From the NCBI GenBank assembly GCA_035610365.1, contig CM069436.1, forward strand, positions 35,843,117-35,907,116: a DNA stretch of 64,000 nt, written 5' to 3'. The translations under genes and the position numbers were made by a program. The stretch comes from Aquatica leii (lineage: Eukaryota > Arthropoda > Insecta > Coleoptera > Lampyridae). This document shows, piece after piece, positions 59,123 through 64,000 of the stretch (position 1 is its first letter; each line of letters begins with the position of its first letter). The notes under the pieces were generated by a model. It saw only the letters and a program-made list of their open reading frames with translations, made no database searches and was not told where the DNA came from.

Positions 59123-62100
59123 TCACGCAGTTTCACTGGTCTCTACAGGGAGAGGGCAAACTTTAGCGAATGAACGTTGCACTACACCATTTGCAGTTTT
59201 TATGGTAGCAACTCGGTTAACGCCATCGCTGTCTGGATGCAGCTCTACAACTCTGCCAATTTTCCAATACATGGGGGGTGGTTATCTTCTTTAATAAGGA
59301 CCATTGTGTCCCTTTGAAGATCGGAAATGTTTGATCGCCATTTTGGGCGCTGCTGCAACCCGACGAGATACTCGTGACTCCATCTTCTCCATACATGTTG
59401 ATGAAGTTTCTGAAGCATTTGAAATAAAGATAAACGATGCTGAGCAATGTTCGTAACGTCTGGATCCGGGAGCGCTATCAACGGTCTACCAATCAAGAAA
59501 TGTGCAGGCGTGAGGGCTTGAAGGTCATTAGGATCGGACGTCAGAGGACACAAGGGACGAGAGTTCAGGGTTGCTTCCATTTGAACAAGCACAGTGCAAA
59601 ACTCCTCATAAGTCAAAATAGAATTTCCTAATATTCGTTTGATGTGTTTTTTCACGGACTTTATGCCAGCCTCCCATAAACCTCCAAAATGAGGGCTATG
59701 GAGAAGAATAAAATGCCATTCGCTGCCCATGGCAGCAACGGCTTCGACAATAGAAGTCTGTTGCTTCTTAAAAAATTCAGCTAATTCTTGCAGTTCCGAA
59801 TTAGCTCCGATGAAATTAGTACCGTTATCGGAAAAAACACGGAATGGTTTGCCTCTACGGGCAACAAAACGTCGAAATGTCATAACAAATAGTTCGGTGG
59901 TTAGGCCAGTCACCAGTTCCAGGTGAACTGCTTTAGTCGAAAAACAAATAAATAAGCAGACATAAGCCTTCATAGACTTACACCCGCGACCCTTGCGGTC
60001 TTTAATCATTATGGGGCCTTCATAATCAATGCCAGTAATGTGGAAAGGCGGAGAAGGTTGCACTCGTGAAACAGGAAGATTTCCCATAATCGGGGCTGTT
60101 GTTTTTGGCGAAAACCGAAAGCATTTTACACATTTATGCACAATTTGTCTAACAAGATGCCTAGCTGAAAAGATCCAAAATTGATCTCGAAGCGTAGCCA
60201 ATATTAATTGAGGGCCTGCGTGGAGCAGTCTAAGATGTTCCCGTGTTACTATCAATTTGGCTAACAAGTGTTTTCCCGACAAAAGAAACGGATGTTTTTT
60301 GTCGAACGAAAATGGAGCATTTCGGAGTCTACCTCCGACACGAATGATGCCCATGTCATCAAGGAATGGAGCAAAACCCACTAATGGCGAGGAACTTTTC
60401 AGTTGCTCAGAGCGCTGAAGCGATTTAAGCTCATCAGAAAAGGAGTCAGCTTGGGACATTTTGATCAGGCACAGTAAAGCTGATCGGATTTCTTGAACAG
60501 TAATAGGTCCGCAAAACCGATTGTTTGGCGAGTTTGAAGAATTTTTGTAGAAAGGAAGACTATAAGCGACGACTCTTTCTAAACGAGTCATACTAGAGAA
60601 ATTCTCTATGGAAAAATCATTTGGACGATACGAAATTAAAGTTTGAACTTCCGTTTTCAGATCTGGAAGTTCGGAACTAGTATGAGCAGAACTAGGCCAC
60701 GAAGATTTGTCATCCAATAACCAAGATGGACCATTCCACCAAAGAGTAAGCCCTTTTAAATTTTGAGGAGGTATGCCTCTGGACAGCATATCGGCTGGAT
60801 TCGATTTAGTAGAAACATGTCGCCAAATGGAAGCCGAAGTGAGTTGCTGGATGTCAGCAACCCTATTGCACACAAATGGTTTGAGAAGAGTAGGGCGTGT
60901 TTTTAGCCAGCCCAAGATTATGGTAGAGTCCGACCATAAGTTACAAGACGATATAGTTAATCTCATGATTTTCAAAACATGGGCTAAAAGTTTAGCAAGT
61001 AGCAAAGCTCAAGCCTAGGGATTGTAGTGGGCTTAAGAGGTGCTACCTTTGACTTAGCACATAAAAGATGAGAATGAACCCGGTTGTCCTCGTCAACAGA
61101 ACGAAGGTACAAACACGCACCATATGCGCTTGTGGAAGCGTCACAAAATCCATGTACTTGGATATCTATGGGATTCTTGCACAAAACATGCCGAGGAATT
61201 TCTAAATCCCGCAAACTGACGAGTTCAAAAGCATATGAACGCCATTTTGAACATACATTGTTGGGAACAGAGTCGTCCCAGGACAGCTTTTCCATCCAGA
61301 GCTGTTGGAGCATTATTTTTGCAGAAATCGTGCAAAGTGAAAGCACCCCTAGAGGATAAAATCCGAGATATTTCAGAAAGCATTGACCGCTTTGTGACCT
61401 TGCCTATCGAAGGCTTTGAAATAGAAAACATAAAATTGTCGTTTTGGAAAGACCAAATAAGACTTAGAGTACTAGTGTGTGCATGATCACCGATTTCAAG
61501 AACATTGGGATGAATTTCTGTATCTGAAAAGCCAGAAAGAACACGCGGGTCGTTGCAGATCCATTTACGAAGTTTGAAACACCCTGAACTAAGTGTAGTT
61601 GAGAGGTCGGAACATAATTTGCGAGCTTGTTCTAAATCGTTGGCGCCTGTCAACAGGTCGTCAACATAAAAATCATTTTTGATGATTTGCGAGACTTCTG
61701 GCATAGTAGTCTCACATTCGATACCGAGCTGGTAAAGACAACGAATGGCAAGAAACGAAGCACTCGCCGTTTCATAAGTGACAGTGTTTAGATCAAACGA
61801 TAGAATGGGTTTTGTGGGATCCAATCTCCACAAAATACGCTGAAGGGATTTTTGGCTAGGGTTGAGCAGAACCTGCCTATACATCTTCTCGATATCTGCC
61901 GATATGGCGTAATAATGTTTGCGAAAGCGAACCAAAATGGAAAACAGATCTTGCTGCATGGTAGGGCCGACCATTTGAATGCTATTAAGCGAATGCCCTG
62001 TTGTGGTTGCTGATGAACCGTTGAAAACGACACGTAACCTGGTCGTCACACTTTCCTCCTTGATTTATATAGCTCTGGGTTGATTCGAAAGCGCCGCTCC

Positions 62101-63998
62101 TGAGACAACAATCTACCTTGAGCATTATCGAACGAGTTGTCTAGCAACTCTATTGGCTGTTTGAATTGAATTGAAACAACGAATCTACCGTCATTGTCTC
62201 TTCTGAAATTTTTAACAAAATGAGCTTCGCAGGCATTTTCCTCCTGCGATAACACCTTTTCGCTTGGATAATTTTCCAACTCCCAGAATCGCGAAAGCTG
62301 ATTTGAAAGATCGTCCAAAGTGCTAAGATGACAAGACGAATTAGTAGCAATAACTGAGTTTATCGGTCCAGCTAAAACCCAACCGAAACGAGTATTTTGA
62401 ACAATAGGAAGATTAGGACCTAATTGTATTTGACCAATACACAACAATTGGAAAAAAATTGGAGAACCTATCAAAAGATCAATGTCGCCTGAAGTGTCGT
62501 ACGAACTGTCAGATAATCTGATGTTATCTGGTATCTTGAAATTGTTTCGGTTTACGTGGAAGCTTGGAGTTGTTCCAGTGATCTCGTCAAGAACGAGACA
62601 CGTGAGATCCAATTTGAAACGAGAGTGATGAGCCCGAATAGTCACATCACACTTTAAACGAATGTGGGAAGCCAATTTACTTAACCCCGAAACGATAATA
62701 TTTGCATCACATGTGCGCAGCTTTAACTTAGTGCATAAGCTCGAACGAATAAAATTCGATTGAGAACCTGAATCAAGTAACATTCGAATACAGTGAGAGT
62801 TTCCTTCAGAATCTAGAATCTGAGCGGAAGCCGTAGGTAAAAGAACTTGAATTGTGTTTGAAGTAAAAGCCGAAACTATTTGGGTTGGTTCAACAGAGAG
62901 ATCTGCTCTTGACAAATGTTCCGACTGCATCAACGGCATGGCCGCAGGAGCATCTCCAATGTGCAGTAGTGAATTGTGCTTGGACTTTCACGTTCGGCAA
63001 GTATGCTGTGAAGAACATTGAGACACAAAATGACCTTTATACAAACAATTTAGACAAAGTCTTAATTCTTTCGATTTAGTTAATCTTGCACGCGGAGAAA
63101 GCTTTATAAATTCATCGCACTTGGTTACTGAATGAGAACCTTTGCAAAGTACGCATGCAAGCGTGTTTGCCACAAAAGATTTGGAGTACGATTTTGGTCT
63201 CTCAGAAGAAGGTTTGAACTTTTCCGAATGCGGTTTGGCCTGATTGGGCCCTAAACAATCTAGTAAATTGGCAGTGTTTGTGAGAAAAGTTTTGAATTTC
63301 TCCAGCGAAGGTAAATCAGAACCTGACCTGTTTTTCAGAGTTTCCCACTGGCGAGAAGTAATGGGATCAAGTTTGTTTGAAACAATATGGATGATGAGAG
63401 CCTCGAATAACTGTTCATCTGCGGAAAGCGATCTGAGCGCTGTCACGTGTTTAAATAAGGAATCAGAAATTTTTCTTAACTTGAAAGCGGATTCTTTATT
63501 TAATGACTCCATGTCTAAAATAGATTTGAAATGGTTGTGTATCAGCAAACGGGGTTGATCGTGCCTAGTGCAAATAGTTTGCCAAGCAACTTGATAACTG
63601 TCGGCTGAAAATTGTAGCGATTTAATAACTTGGGCTGCATCTCCGATCAAACTGGATTTCAAGTAATGAAGACGTTGAACATCGTCAAGATCTTTGTTGT
63701 TGTGAATTAAGCTAGTAAATATTTCGCGAAATTCTAGCCATGCCTCTAAATCCCCAGAAAATTTGGGTATAGAAATTTTTGGCAGATTAAATAATGCTTT
63801 TTGGTGGCCATGATGACCCGTACTACACAAGTCGTTACTGCAATGGGCACTACTCCTGGAGGAGCTGCTGTTAGAAGCAGCTTTGAGGCTGTGACCCCAT
63901 TTATTTATAAAGTTTTTTGCTCGAGAGAGCGCCGAAAAATATGAGTTTTCGAATTGTTCTTGATGTTTGTATTCCGCGGTGACGTCAGTAGTCACTTC
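59123..63998 (-). pseudogene. BEL/Pao gag-pol polyprotein (broken)
   Basis: Gag (from the window edge to 62991) has the BEL-type domain ISIPKFSGDLEAWLEFREIF and cysteine knuckles CVLCKGSHSVTKC and CLNCLYKGHFVSQC. An in-frame TGA at 62990-62988 precedes the protease (LLDSGSQSNFI, about 62780). The RT region starts after an apparent internal deletion near 62050, where ELYKSR meets TTRLRVVFNG; it keeps the catalytic FYVDDLLTG (about 61660). Frameshifts near 61345 and 61010 break RT and RNase H (HGFCDASTSAYGACLYL; LWSDSTIILGWL). The integrase follows: finger CVKCFRFSPK, core FSDNGTNFIGAN (about 59820), and C-terminus. A last frameshift in a C-run near 59272 precedes the end at 59123. Not functional. 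Confidence 0.88.
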
Positions 63999-64000
63999 GA

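Larger units (their letters stand above)
58791..64000 (-). mobile_element. BEL/Pao retrotransposon, 5' end beyond the window
   Basis: Minus-strand element with gag, protease, RT, RNase H and integrase in BEL order, ending in a candidate 3' LTR at 58992-58791. It is inserted into the LINE endonuclease region. The 5' LTR lies outside the window, so neither target duplication nor LTR divergence can be judged. Confidence 0.88.

Overview
This is a stretch of an AT-rich invertebrate genome, most likely an insect. It is dominated by transposable elements, and I recognise two conserved cellular genes. The evidence for an insect is the set of element types (BEL/Pao, copia with a tRNA-iMet internal priming site, Ty3/Gypsy, Tc1/mariner, pogo-like, hAT and a Jockey/CR1-type LINE) together with spliced host genes that have introns of about 50 bp. 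I cannot name the species.

Layout. 1-1600 is non-coding apart from a 211 bp near-perfect palindrome. 1602-4398 is a decayed pogo-like DNA transposon. 4682-8240 is a decayed Ty3/Gypsy copy. 8579-11378 (minus) and 11954-15488 (plus) are two broken hAT elements. 16484-17583 (minus) is an intact two-exon DCAF7/WDR68 gene. 18420-18833 is a hAT-type MITE. 19491-31190 is a stack of nested and inverted non-autonomous DNA elements, flanked on both sides by short fragments of an unrecognised protein. 32279-32817 (minus) is a two-exon homologue of MPLKIP/TTDN1. 33554-48306 is a copia element with a 5 bp target duplication, and a young Ty3/Gypsy element (37276-47703, LTRs of 1.78 kb) is inserted in its gag gene. 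49103-53081 is a BEL/Pao relic interrupted by a MITE-like element, and a Tc1-like DD35E element (53084-55470) is inserted at its upstream edge. 56098-58790 is a LINE whose endonuclease region is cut by a second BEL/Pao element that runs off the right edge of the window.

How it fits together. DCAF7 is a WD40 scaffold for DYRK/HIPK kinases and CUL4-DDB1. MPLKIP is a small nuclear/mitotic protein. They are not known to form an operon-like unit. The rest records successive insertions, several of which can be ordered from target duplications and paralogous empty sites. The most original pattern is that at least five otherwise different non-autonomous families share one terminal signature, CCCARNNARCA, and appear to make 2 bp target duplications, while each fills its arms with its own short palindromic word. 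Two hAT-type MITEs show the same design with the terminus CAGTGTTG. The young Gypsy element carries a textbook minus-one frameshift heptamer TTTAAAC between gag and pol, and its pol is open apart from one TAG codon. All coordinates and comparisons were made by eye.
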